64,000 nucleotides of DNA from Berkiella sp964496435. GTDB lineage: Bacteria; Pseudomonadota; Gammaproteobacteria; Berkiellales; Berkiellaceae. Both the position numbers and the translations under genes were made by a program. The notes beneath the pieces are model-generated. The model saw nothing but the letters and a program-made list of their open reading frames with translations. It did not search any database and was not told the DNA's origin. Below are positions 16,276-25,158 of the stretch, piece after piece. Position 1 is the first letter of the stretch; each line of letters begins with the position of its first letter. The stretch lies in contig CAZBZP010000003.1 of NCBI GenBank assembly GCA_964496435.1, forward strand, positions 1-64,000. Direction: 5' to 3'.

Positions 16276-18189
16276 TTAATTTACGGCTTTCATTTCGCAT
16301 TCAGATTTAAGTTTATTTTCAAACTCAGAAAGAGTCATACTTCCTAAATCTTCACCGCTTCGTGTTCTTATCGTTACAGTTTGCTGAGCAACTTCTTTGT
16401 CGCCAACCACAATAAGATAAGGTACACGCTGAACAGTGTGCTCGCGAATTTTAAACCCTATTTTCTCGTTTCTCAAGTCAGTAACAGCCCTAAACCCCTT
16501 AGAATTTAAGTCCGTCACAATATTTTGGGCATAATCTGCTTGAGACTGGGTAATATTTAGCACAGAAACTTGGATTGGGGCCAACCAAGTTGGGAAGTTA
16601 CCTGCATGTTCTTCAATCAAGATCCCGATAAAACGCTCAATGGATCCCAGGATTGCCCGATGAAGCATAACCGGTGTTTTACGTGAACCATCTTCAGCAA
16701 CATACTCTGCTTCTAAGCGATGTGGCATGGAAAAATCGATTTGCATGGTGCCACATTGCCAAATCCGCCCCATACAGTCTTTTAGGGAGAACTCAATTTT
16801 AGGACCATAGAACGCCCCTTCCCCGGGTAAATGCTCCCAGGCTATGCCTTTGGAATCTAAGGCATCTGCCAAGCCTTTTTCTGCTTTATCCCAGATTTCA
16901 TCTGAACCAACCCGTTTCTCAGGTCTTGTGGACAGTTTGATTAAAATATCTGTGTAACCAAAGTCTCGATACACTTTAAAGAGCAAATCGATGAATTGGG
17001 ACACTTCTTCTTGAATTTGATCTTCAGTACAGAAAATATGCGCATCATCTTGCACAAAGTTACGTGTACGCATGATGCCATGTAAGGCGCCAGAAGGTTC
17101 ATTCCGATGGCAAGATCCAAATTCAGCTAAACGAATTGGCAAATCACGATAACTCTTGATGCCTTGGTTATAGATCTGAACATGGCATGGGCAGTTCATC
17201 GGTTTGACTGCGTAGATGCGTTCATCACTGACCACCGTAAACATATTGGCATGAAACATTTCCCAATGACCTGAGCGCTCCCATAAACTTCTATCAACGA
17301 CTTGGGGCGTGTTAATTTCCTGATAGCCATTTTGTTTAAGGCAGGAACGAATATATTGTTTAATTTGTTGGTAAACGACCCAGCCTTTGGGATGCCAGAA
17401 CACCATGCCAGGCGCTTCTTCTTGCATATGAAAGAGATCATATTTCTTAGCCAGTTTACGGTGATCGCGCTTTTCAGCTTCTTCTATTCTGAACAGATAT
17501 TCGTCTAATTCTTTTTTGCTTGCCCATGCCGTGCCGTAGATACGTTGGAGCATTTCATTTTTTGAATCACCACGCCAATAGGCACCTGCCACTTTAAGCA
17601 ATTTAAAACATTTAATTTTGCCAGTAGAAGGAATATGTGGGCCACGGCATAAATCGATAAAATCGCCTTGCTGATAAAAACTTAAGAGTTCGCCTGCCGG
17701 GATATCTTTGATAATTTGCACTTTATAGTGCTCACCCATGGCTTTGAACTTCTCAATGGCGTCTTCGCGAGAAATAACATGGCGAGAAACGGGCAAATTC
17801 TCTTTGGCTATTTCAGCCATTTTTTCTTCAAAGAGGGCTAAATCTTCAGGTGTGAAAGGACGGCCAAAGGCGATATCGTAATAAAAGCCATCTTCAATAA
17901 CAGGACCGATGGTAATTTGTGCCTGAGGATATACAGACTTTATGGCATGCGCCAAAAGGTGGGCACAGGAATGGCGAATGATCTCTAAGCCATCTTTGTC
18001 CTTTTCAGTCACAATTGAAAGTTGAGTGTCTTCCTCAATTGTAAAGGAGGTATCTACTAAGGCACCATTTACTTTGCCAGCAAGCGCTGCATTAGCGAGA
18101 CCTTTACCAATGCTCAATGCAACTTCTTGCACGGAAACAGGCTTCTCATAGGATTTTTGGCTGCCATCAGGCAATGTAACTATCGGCAT
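16276..18189 (-). CDS. thrS: Threonyl-tRNA synthetase
   Basis: 637 residues from the ATG at 18189 (MPIVTLPDGS), with AGGA four bases upstream; the open frame extends 29 codons further but without family sequence. Order: TGS domain, editing (SAD) domain with HSCAHLLAHA, class II core with MNCPCHVQIYN, EFGSCHRNEPSGALHGIMRTRNF, and a C-terminal anticodon-binding domain ending ...SEFENKLKSECEMKAVN. It charges tRNA-Thr. The stop is 12 bp before the ATT start of infC. Confidence 0.97.
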   Translation of the reverse strand: MPIVTLPDGSQKSYEKPVSVQEVALSIGKGLANAALAGKVNGALVDTSFTIEEDTQLSIVTEKDKDGLEIIRHSCAHLLAHAIKSVYPQAQITIGPVIEDGFYYDIAFGRPFTPEDLALFEEKMAEIAKENLPVSRHVISREDAIEKFKAMGEHYKVQIIKDIPAGELLSFYQQGDFIDLCRGPHIPSTGKIKCFKLLKVAGAYWRGDSKNEMLQRIYGTAWASKKELDEYLFRIEEAEKRDHRKLAKKYDLFHMQEEAPGMVFWHPKGWVVYQQIKQYIRSCLKQNGYQEINTPQVVDRSLWERSGHWEMFHANMFTVVSDERIYAVKPMNCPCHVQIYNQGIKSYRDLPIRLAEFGSCHRNEPSGALHGIMRTRNFVQDDAHIFCTEDQIQEEVSQFIDLLFKVYRDFGYTDILIKLSTRPEKRVGSDEIWDKAEKGLADALDSKGIAWEHLPGEGAFYGPKIEFSLKDCMGRIWQCGTMQIDFSMPHRLEAEYVAEDGSRKTPVMLHRAILGSIERFIGILIEEHAGNFPTWLAPIQVSVLNITQSQADYAQNIVTDLNSKGFRAVTDLRNEKIGFKIREHTVQRVPYLIVVGDKEVAQQTVTIRTRSGEDLGSMTLSEFENKLKSECEMKAVN

Positions 18190-18398
18190 AATATCCTTTC
18201 TTATCGAATTTGCTGAAAATAAAAAATATTTTGAAGATAAACTCCCTAGAATACGAGAAAATGAGGCGTGTGACAAAAGAACAGTTAAACCTTAAATGCA
18301 AGCTGACAAACTATTTGTTTATTTGTGTCTCTCTACAAAGATATGCTTTGATAGCTAAAGACCAGGATAAGCGCATCAATTTGATATGGTTCTAAGAG

Positions 18399-19424
18399 AT
18401 GAATGGAAAATTAACCGATCGTGAAAGGATATCACTTTACTACCATGTTGTTTCAGGAGGCCCCCGTCTTAAGTTGCTAGAATCTGTTATAGATTTAAAG
18501 CTAGCCGAATTCATTGGCTTCGAGGGTTCTAAAACTTTTGCCGAGATAATTGAGCAATTCGCTTTGAATCAACATCGCGCGCAAAAATGGCTCTATCTGC
18601 TGAGTAGCGAAGATCTTCTTCTTGAAATTCCTTCAGAAAACCAAAATCAGACAGAATACCGTTTAGGTCCTATCCTAAAAGCGCTATATCAATATGAAAA
18701 CGGTTGGTGGTTCTATAAAGAAATGATTAACTCTTGGCGTTCTGTTGCCAATCAAGACACCATACAAATGCTGCGCGGGGCTGAGGTATCTCAAGATGTT
18801 ACCTGGCCGCCAGTACATGCTTCGGCGCAGATTGAGCTAGAGTCATGGATGGCAAAAACCTCCGTATTTGCTATCAACCTGCTAAGCAACTATTTACCTA
18901 TTACAGATAAATCCACGCTTTTAGATGTCGGGGGTGGTGATGCGACCATAGCTTGCGCACTGGTAGATAAAACACCAAGCCTTTGCGTTACCGTCTATAA
19001 TTTGCCTCAAGCAATTAAACTTGCAAAAACCAAAGTCGAAAAACAAGGTTTGAGTGATAAAATAAAACTTGTTGAAGGTAATTTTCTAACCGATGCAGCC
19101 TTTCCTAAGGGATATGATATTGTTTTATTCTCAAGAGTGCTATGCGACTGGCCCATCGAAGTTTGCGAAAAATTGCTTAAAATGGCTTATGATTCATTGA
19201 ATGATAACGGCTGTTTGGTCATTTACGAACCTTTTAAAGATCTCAATCAAGACTTGATGCTGGTTTGGGAATATCGATACATGTTTTGGGATAAATTTGG
19301 CAAAGCCACTTTTAAATCTATCAAAGACTACCAAAAAGTACTCGCCAAAATTGGGTTTTCTAAAAGTGAGTACTCAGGCGTATTAGATGAAACGGTATCC
19401 CGCATCATTAAAGCTTATAAATAA
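18399..19424 (+). CDS. SAM-dependent O-methyltransferase (Methyltransf_2 type)
   Basis: 341 residues. The N-terminal 100 residues form the winged-helix dimerisation domain of small-molecule O-methyltransferases (SGGPRLKLLESVIDLKLAEF, HRAQKWLYLLSSEDLL). The C-terminal Rossmann domain has LLDVGGGDATIACAL (motif I), the acidic turn region, DIVLFSRVLCDWP and LVIYEPF. Relatives methylate hydroxyls of aromatic or polyketide metabolites; the substrate here is unknown. First gene of a four-gene rightward run with an exporter, an N-acetyltransferase and a ligand-binding protein. Confidence 0.85.
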   Translation: MNGKLTDRERISLYYHVVSGGPRLKLLESVIDLKLAEFIGFEGSKTFAEIIEQFALNQHRAQKWLYLLSSEDLLLEIPSENQNQTEYRLGPILKALYQYENGWWFYKEMINSWRSVANQDTIQMLRGAEVSQDVTWPPVHASAQIELESWMAKTSVFAINLLSNYLPITDKSTLLDVGGGDATIACALVDKTPSLCVTVYNLPQAIKLAKTKVEKQGLSDKIKLVEGNFLTDAAFPKGYDIVLFSRVLCDWPIEVCEKLLKMAYDSLNDNGCLVIYEPFKDLNQDLMLVWEYRYMFWDKFGKATFKSIKDYQKVLAKIGFSKSEYSGVLDETVSRIIKAYK

Positions 19425-19452
19425 AAAAATATATCTGGCAAAGTAAATTAAA

Positions 19453-20652
19453 ATGAATAGAAATGTGATGTTATTAGTGACAATTGTACTGATGGATCTC
19501 CTCACCGGTATGGAGTTTGATCTGTTTGTTCCCAGCTTTCCACAATTACAAACGCATTTTGATTTATCAGCATTTTGGGTTGAAGCCTTATTAACAGTTA
19601 ACTTCCTGGGCTATTGTCTTAGTTTATTCTTTGTTGGTGCATTGGCTGATAAATTTGGCCGCAAACCGATTCTACTGCTGGGTTTGCTTATCTTTATCTT
19701 TGGCAGCATTTTGTGCTTATGGGCACCGTATTATGAAATTATGCTTATGGGCCGCTTCTTACAAGGCATTGGCATTGCATCCCCTTCTATTCTCAGTTTT
19801 ATTATCATTGCTGATTCTTACCCCTTAGAGAAACAACAATTTTATTTAGCCATGCTCAATGGGCTCAAGAATGCTTCTGTAGCAGCAGCACCCGTAATTG
19901 GAAGCTATATAACACTCTATTTTCAATGGCGTGGTAATTTCATGACCCTTTTGCTTTTGGGCATTTTTACCTTTGGGATGACCTTGTATTTTATTCCTCG
20001 TTATAAATTGCCTGAACAACCAGAAACACTTTCATTGAGTGCATACAAGCCCTTGTTTCAATCCAAGCCCATGATATTGTTAATGTTGCACATTATCTTT
20101 TTATTCGTGCCCTATTGGATATTTGTTGGCATGTCACCCTTACTCTATATGGATGATCTTGGTGTTAGCCTTACCCATTTTGGTTATTATCAAGGCGCAT
20201 TGGCCTTATCATTCGCCTTAGGCAGCGTGGCCTATGGTTTCATTTTAAACAAATTAAATCACAAAACCATGCTGGGGATTGCTAACCTCATCTTCATGCT
20301 GAGTTTTATTTCTATTGTCTATCTGGCCATAACAGATAATCGAAGCCCCTTGCTTATTACCCTTGCCATGTTGCTCTTTGTTATTGGGCAGATTGTACCC
20401 TCAACCATTATCTATCCCATGTGCCTTAATTTAATACCACAGGCTAAAGGGAAAGTATCAGGTCTTGTGGGTATGATGAGTCTCTTACTTCAATCAACTG
20501 GGCTACAATTAGCAGGTTTTCTTTATATTGGTTCATTTAACAGCATTGGCATGATAATCTCTTTATTTATATTACTTATAGTAATCAGCTTATATTGGAT
20601 CATGGGTAATAATGAATTGATGAATTTTGAGCAAGCTAAGCAAATGAAGTGA
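19453..20652 (+). CDS. MFS drug/metabolite exporter (Bcr/CflA-like)
   Basis: 399 residues with 12 hydrophobic segments. MFS signatures: FVGALADKFGRKPILLLG between helices 2 and 3, and FLQGIGIASPSILSFIIIAD in helix 4, as in DHA1 (Bcr/CflA) efflux pumps. Inner-membrane proton-driven export of a small molecule is expected. Downstream of the methyltransferase by 28 bp, so it may export the modified compound or protect against an imported one. Confidence 0.88.
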   Translation: MNRNVMLLVTIVLMDLLTGMEFDLFVPSFPQLQTHFDLSAFWVEALLTVNFLGYCLSLFFVGALADKFGRKPILLLGLLIFIFGSILCLWAPYYEIMLMGRFLQGIGIASPSILSFIIIADSYPLEKQQFYLAMLNGLKNASVAAAPVIGSYITLYFQWRGNFMTLLLLGIFTFGMTLYFIPRYKLPEQPETLSLSAYKPLFQSKPMILLMLHIIFLFVPYWIFVGMSPLLYMDDLGVSLTHFGYYQGALALSFALGSVAYGFILNKLNHKTMLGIANLIFMLSFISIVYLAITDNRSPLLITLAMLLFVIGQIVPSTIIYPMCLNLIPQAKGKVSGLVGMMSLLLQSTGLQLAGFLYIGSFNSIGMIISLFILLIVISLYWIMGNNELMNFEQAKQMK

Positions 20653-20661
20653 AATTAAATA

Positions 20662-21459
20662 ATGAAAAATAATTACAATTTTGTTAAACAATATTTGGAA
20701 CTTATCCAAATCGATAATATTGAACCCCCTTCTCTTGAATATTTAGCAAAGTTACAAGCTCATCACTTAAATGCTTTGGCATGGAATACCTTTGATGTTT
20801 ATTTAGGCAGAAAGGTTGTTCTCAATCCTCAACTTATCTTAGAAAAATTTATTGAGGAACAAAGAGGCGGGCTTTGCTATGAATTGAATGGCGCATTTTG
20901 TCATTTATTGCAACAACTTGGATTTGATGCAAATCTAGCGACCTGTTTTGCACTCCATTACCATGCTGATCCTTTTGATTTCCCATCTGATACCCATGCC
21001 GTCATCATTGTAACGCTAAATAACCATCAATACCTGGTTGAAGTAGGTTATGGGGATCTCATTAAACATCCTGTTAAGCTTGAAGAAAAGTGCCGTCATC
21101 AAGATGCCAGCGGGGAATATCAACTTAGCTATCAAAAAGAAGTAGGCCGCTTTCAATTAGAAAAGTTATGCCGCAACCAATGGATAGCACAATATCAATT
21201 TGAAACAGCGAAAAGGGAATTAAGTTCCTTTACGCCCAACTTAGAGGTTGTTTATCAGCACCCTACTTATCAAAGCATCAACTATATTAAGCCTGACAAA
21301 TCAGGGACACAGATCATTAAAAACAATTTCTATATCATTCACAATGCACAACACGTTGAGCAATACTCTATTGATGCTTTAGGCGGGTTAAGCACTATTT
21401 TAAAAACCCGTCTTGGTGTTAACGCCCAATTTGTAAATCAGTACTTTTCACCTCGTTAG
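20662..21459 (+). CDS. Arylamine N-acetyltransferase with Cys-His-Glu triad
   Basis: 265 residues of the NAT family. Catalytic Cys72 lies in RGGLCYELN and His112 in DTHAVIIV. The third triad position, usually Asp in a DVGFG motif, is Glu127 here (LVEVGYGD). The enzyme would transfer acetyl from acetyl-CoA to arylamines or hydrazines, or acyl groups in biosynthesis. Cys-His-Glu NATs are known but rare. It starts 9 bp after the MFS stop, so it is in the same transcript. A second NAT at 29024-29836 has the ordinary Asp. Confidence 0.9.
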   Translation: MKNNYNFVKQYLELIQIDNIEPPSLEYLAKLQAHHLNALAWNTFDVYLGRKVVLNPQLILEKFIEEQRGGLCYELNGAFCHLLQQLGFDANLATCFALHYHADPFDFPSDTHAVIIVTLNNHQYLVEVGYGDLIKHPVKLEEKCRHQDASGEYQLSYQKEVGRFQLEKLCRNQWIAQYQFETAKRELSSFTPNLEVVYQHPTYQSINYIKPDKSGTQIIKNNFYIIHNAQHVEQYSIDALGGLSTILKTRLGVNAQFVNQYFSPR

Positions 21460-21474
21460 TTTATAGGAATAATC

Positions 21475-21966
21475 ATGCAACAATCACAAGCTAAACTGCC
21501 CGAAAAAAAATTAATCGGCATTCAAGTTCGCACGAATAACAAAAATGAAATTGATCCCATGACAGGGAAAATATTTCCCATTGTACAAAAGTATTTTCAA
21601 GAGCAATTGTTCAGCCAAATACCCCATCGCACCCATCCTGGCACTACGCTATGTTGTTACACAGATTATGAAAGTGACCATAATGGCGATTACACCTACT
21701 TTATTGGTGAAGAAGTTGAGACCTTAAAAGATGTGCCGCCGGGTTTTAAAACGCTCACCATTCCTGCACAAAGCTATGCAAAATTTACCACAGGCCCTGC
21801 CCCTATGCCGGATGTGGTGCGCAATGCTTGGTTCTCGATTTGGAAAATGACCGATTCAGATCTGGGTGGTAAAAGACGTTATGCAACCGATTTTGAAGTA
21901 TATGATGAAAGAGCCAATGATCACCAAAATATCGTGATGGATTTGTATATTGGGATTGAAGCTTGA
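21475..21966 (+). CDS. GyrI-like / integron-type effector-binding domain protein
   Basis: 163 residues with the GyrI-like (Cass2/AraC effector-binding) fold: KLIGIQVRTNNKNE, LCCYTDYESDHNGDYTYFIGEEV, PPGFKTLTIPAQSYAKFTTGP and a final NIVMDLYIGI. Such stand-alone domains bind amphipathic drugs or hydrolyse xenobiotics; no DNA-binding part is present. Last gene of the methyltransferase-exporter-NAT run, ending just before the long palindrome at 21982. Confidence 0.82.
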   Translation: MQQSQAKLPEKKLIGIQVRTNNKNEIDPMTGKIFPIVQKYFQEQLFSQIPHRTHPGTTLCCYTDYESDHNGDYTYFIGEEVETLKDVPPGFKTLTIPAQSYAKFTTGPAPMPDVVRNAWFSIWKMTDSDLGGKRRYATDFEVYDERANDHQNIVMDLYIGIEA

Positions 21967-21981
21967 TATAACAATGTTTTT

Positions 21982-22023
21982 GCCCCTCGAAAAGATTAAC
22001 TTAAGTTAATCTTTTCGAGGGGC
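21982..22023. terminator. 42-bp perfect palindrome between convergent genes
   Basis: Two 21-bp arms, beginning GCCCCTCGAAAAGATTAAC and meeting at TTAA, are perfect reverse complements. It follows the GyrI-like gene and contains the last seven codons and the stop of the leftward 22001-23416 gene. No long T-run follows on either side, so it could be a bidirectional terminator, an mRNA-protecting hairpin or a protein-binding site. Confidence 0.7.
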
Positions 22024-23416
22024 TTGGCGTTTGTTGCTCATTAAATTTATTATATAAATCAATTAATTTATTATTATCTGCTGAGCGCAGATTTACATGC
22101 TCAAGTATATTTTTAATACAGTTATTTATATATTCAATCTCAAATTGGTTCAATATCGCTTTTGCTTCGCATAGATCATTTAAATGCTCCAGCGCCGTCG
22201 CTTTATCTTTTTCAAGCTGAGTTGGTACTTCTTTTAATTCTTTATCTATTAATTGGCCTGTGTATAGTTCTTTCGTTAGCATGGCTTTTGCTTCAAATTC
22301 ACCTTTATCAGCACAGAATTCAAGCATCTTTCTGAAATGTGATAATTCTGAATCTGGAATAGCGCCCTGACCATCATAACCTCTCATCATTTTTAACATG
22401 TTATGAAAGACATAGGCCCCCATTTTTTCTGGTAAACAATATCCATTTGAATGAAGATACATTTGTGCATTTTTTTCTGAATATAACTCAGTGACGCTTG
22501 AATCTCTAGCAGTACAATTCCTTAAGTCTATGCCTTTATCATGTAATATTTTTAAAGCTTTAACCAAATGAGGCCGAGTGGGTTTATAATGACCACTGCT
22601 CGTATCTATTGATTTCAAAATTCCTTCTTCAACATGCACACGGCCTGCGCAAATAACTACCTTACCTTTTAGAAAAGAAGAATGTTGAAATCCGCCAATA
22701 TTTTCTAATTCAGAGAAGGTGTGACTAACGTACATTTTTCCTTGTGTATCAATCGCATAAATCATCTCTCCCATTGCTACTGATTCTTTACTATTTATCA
22801 GTACTAAATTTCCTTTATTCTTCACCCACATCTTGCCATCCTGAAAATGCACTTGAAAAGGTTCAGGATTATCTAAATAAGTTCGAGCCATAAAAGCAGC
22901 CTGCTCTTTAGCTTCGCGATAAGATAATCTGCTATTCGTTTGTAGCCACTGATAATAAAGATCATTTACCCCTTTAGTTCTATATTCGTGCCAATGTCTC
23001 ATATCAAGCGCTTTTCCTTCGCCTTTTCCTAAGATATCATTTATCAGCCCCCATCTCGCTTTAGCAAGATATCGGTTTTTTGAAATATCAAATCCTTCCA
23101 CTTCATCCGGGTTAAAATGATAATGTTTCATCGTTGAAAACAAATAGGCTTTTTTTTCTAATTCATTTACAGCGTTTAAGTTTGGATATTTCTGTTGAAG
23201 CAAGTTTTCATCAATACCATATTCTCTTTCTGCTCGAGGAATATTTTCAATATAAGCGCTACAAGCGTTAAGAATTTCATTAATTACGTTAATTTTTTCT
23301 TCTTTAGATCGCGAAAAAAATGACATGTTAAATTTGGATAAAGCTTTGAAAATTGGTTCAATGTTTATATCCTCTAGATCGCCCAAATTGCTCAGAAATT
23401 CCTCTAAGGACCACAT
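22001..23416 (-). CDS. IQM-like protein, candidate effector
   Basis: 471 residues, no signal peptide or membrane segment. Residues about 217-298 strongly recall the C-terminal part of eukaryotic IQM calmodulin-binding proteins: MIYAIDTQGKMYVS, then FQHSSFLKGKVVICAGRV, VEEGILKSID and SSGHYKPT before a helix ALKILHDKGIDL. Plant IQM proteins show the same order, HSSFLAGG..AAGR...G.LK...SGHY.PT. The N-terminal 200 residues and charged helical C-terminus are not recognised. A eukaryotic-like domain in a Legionellales-type genome suggests a secreted effector; the secretion signal was not tested. Its 3' end lies in the palindrome at 21982-22023. Confidence 0.65.
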   Translation of the reverse strand: MWSLEEFLSNLGDLEDINIEPIFKALSKFNMSFFSRSKEEKINVINEILNACSAYIENIPRAEREYGIDENLLQQKYPNLNAVNELEKKAYLFSTMKHYHFNPDEVEGFDISKNRYLAKARWGLINDILGKGEGKALDMRHWHEYRTKGVNDLYYQWLQTNSRLSYREAKEQAAFMARTYLDNPEPFQVHFQDGKMWVKNKGNLVLINSKESVAMGEMIYAIDTQGKMYVSHTFSELENIGGFQHSSFLKGKVVICAGRVHVEEGILKSIDTSSGHYKPTRPHLVKALKILHDKGIDLRNCTARDSSVTELYSEKNAQMYLHSNGYCLPEKMGAYVFHNMLKMMRGYDGQGAIPDSELSHFRKMLEFCADKGEFEAKAMLTKELYTGQLIDKELKEVPTQLEKDKATALEHLNDLCEAKAILNQFEIEYINNCIKNILEHVNLRSADNNKLIDLYNKFNEQQTPSPSKRLT

Positions 23417-23531
23417 AGTAACCTCGATATGAAAATAGGTATTTAATTTTAATTAGTTTAATTTCTTATATACTTAGTTCAATTGTTACTAAGTTTATAT
23501 ACAGCCGCAATATTTTGTACCACAGGATTGA

Positions 23532-23834
23532 TTATTGATTTGCCTTTGCTTCCCAGATCACAATATGCTCCGGCTTAACCATGTTACCTAAACCTTCAAG
23601 CGCGGCTTCAACTTTTTCTTTATGATCAAAAAATTCGACAGTTAAGGGCAGATCCAAAGATAAATCAACAAAAGAGCTGGTGTGATTGCCTGACTCGCCA
23701 AAACCACTGATGGCTCTAAAAATGCTCAAGCCTCTCACATTTGCCTCTTGTTTTAAGTAACTTATTATCTTAGGCATGAGTTTTGAGGATTCTAGAATGT
23801 AAATTCTTACCATTAAAACAGGGATTGTTTTCAT
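23532..23834 (-). CDS. DUF190 protein paired with CrcB
   Basis: 100 residues from ATG 23834, which overlaps the crcB stop as ATGA. Family pattern: VLMVRIYILES, GLSIFRAISGFGESG, LPLTVEFFDHKEKVEAAL and KPEHIVIWEA. DUF190 is a PII-like ferredoxin-fold protein almost always adjacent to fluoride channels; its exact role is unknown. The frame extends 15 codons upstream into crcB but that part has no family sequence. Confidence 0.9.
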   Translation of the reverse strand: MKTIPVLMVRIYILESSKLMPKIISYLKQEANVRGLSIFRAISGFGESGNHTSSFVDLSLDLPLTVEFFDHKEKVEAALEGLGNMVKPEHIVIWEAKANQ

Positions 23835-24208
23835 AACATTCTCGCTCCAATCACACCTATCCAGGCTGCCAAAAGACATAAGATATTACTTAATAAGATA
23901 TTTAAGCCAGCACCGAGCCATTGACCATTTTCAATTAAATTAATTGTTTCAATGGAGAAAGAAGAAAAGGTAGTATAACCACCTAAAAAGCCGATAAGTA
24001 ATAATGAGCGCATTTGTGGGCCTATGCCATCAAAGCGCTCCATTATAAGCACGAATAATATGCCCATGATAAGGCAACCGCTTACATTTACCACCAGCGT
24101 GCCAATGGGGAAATTTTTGCCAAAGGAAGCGTAAACTTGATTAGAAAGCCAATAACGTAATACGCCACCCAGCCCTGCGCCTAGAAATATCAAAATAACG
24201 TTAAACAC
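23831..24208 (-). CDS. crcB: Fluoride channel CrcB/Fluc
   Basis: 125 residues from a GTG at 24208 with AAAGG seven bases upstream; a TTG at 24238 gives a 10-residue extension that relatives lack. Four membrane helices with family residues: GAGLGGVLRYWLSN, GTLVVNVSGCLIMGI and GFLGGYTTFSSFSIE (channel phenylalanines). Dimeric antiparallel channel that lets F- leave the cytoplasm. No convincing fluoride riboswitch was seen upstream. Confidence 0.93.
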   Translation of the reverse strand: MFNVILIFLGAGLGGVLRYWLSNQVYASFGKNFPIGTLVVNVSGCLIMGILFVLIMERFDGIGPQMRSLLLIGFLGGYTTFSSFSIETINLIENGQWLGAGLNILLSNILCLLAAWIGVIGARML

Positions 24209-24318
24209 TGAATAACCTTTTAATAAAGAGGCTAACAATTATTTATCGTCATCAACGGTATTCAACTAAGCTCTAAGGCTGTAAAAACAATCAGCACATT
24301 GTGTAATTTTAAGGGAAA

Positions 24319-25158
24319 TTATAAATTTTTAGCATGAAATCGAAGATGATCTTCTATAAAAGAAGCAATAAAGTAATAACTATGATCATATCCTTCTTGC
24401 ATGCGCAGCGTGATAGGTATATCCGCTTTTTGGCAAGCATCAAGTAATAATTGTGGTTTAAGTTGAGTTTCAATAAATGGATCTTGTGTGCCTTGATCAA
24501 TAAACAAAGCAGGACCTTTCCAACCACGCTCTTTTATTAACACTGTTGCATCATATTCCTGCCAGCTGCTTTTATCTTGACCTAGGTATCCTGAAAATGC
24601 TTTCTCACCCCAAGGACAACGCATTGGTGAGCAAATAGGTGCAAAAGCAGAGACCGATTTAAAAATGTTAGGATTTTTAAGCGCAATCGTTAACGCACCA
24701 TGGCCACCCATAGAATGTCCAAAAATACCCATACGATTTGAATCAGCGTGAAATTCATTTTCAATCAGAAAAATTAATTCTTTGCTGATGTAAGAATACA
24801 TGCGATAACTTTTATCCCAAGGGGATTGTGTGGCATCCAGATAAAACCCAGCCCCCACACCAAAATCATAGCTATCTGCTTCACCAGCTAAGTCTAAATT
24901 TCTGGGACTTGTATCTGGAACAACTATCATCAAGCCACATTCAGCGGCAATACGTTGTGCACCTGCTTTTGTGATGAAATTCTCTTCAGTGCAGGTGAGC
25001 CCTGAAAGCCAATAAAGCACTGGCAATTTATTTTTCTTTGCTTGGTGTGGCGTAAACACCGCAAAACGCATTGGGCTATGTGTTTGCACGGCGTCATGGC
25101 TATAAATACCTTGTGTTCCTTCAAAACATTTTTGTTCAGATATGATAGTAATCCCCAT
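24319..25158 (-). CDS. frmB: S-formylglutathione hydrolase
   Basis: 279 residues of the esterase D family. Nucleophile S149 in FGHSMGGHGAL, oxyanion region WLSGLTCTEENF, and YDHSYYFIASFIEDHL carrying the C-terminal His. It hydrolyses S-formylglutathione to formate and glutathione, the second step of glutathione-dependent formaldehyde detoxification. The start codon overlaps the stop of the dehydrogenase gene, as expected for an operon pair. Confidence 0.95.
   Translation of the reverse strand: MGITIISEQKCFEGTQGIYSHDAVQTHSPMRFAVFTPHQAKKNKLPVLYWLSGLTCTEENFITKAGAQRIAAECGLMIVVPDTSPRNLDLAGEADSYDFGVGAGFYLDATQSPWDKSYRMYSYISKELIFLIENEFHADSNRMGIFGHSMGGHGALTIALKNPNIFKSVSAFAPICSPMRCPWGEKAFSGYLGQDKSSWQEYDATVLIKERGWKGPALFIDQGTQDPFIETQLKPQLLLDACQKADIPITLRMQEGYDHSYYFIASFIEDHLRFHAKNL

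Noticed and set aside
16265..16300. ATG start of infC at 16300
   Set aside because: It lies within thrS and would add 12 non-family residues; the ATT with its SD gives the standard 180-residue IF-3.
24209..24318. Fluoride riboswitch before crcB
   Set aside because: No GGNGATGG...pattern or pseudoknot partners could be found on the minus strand.
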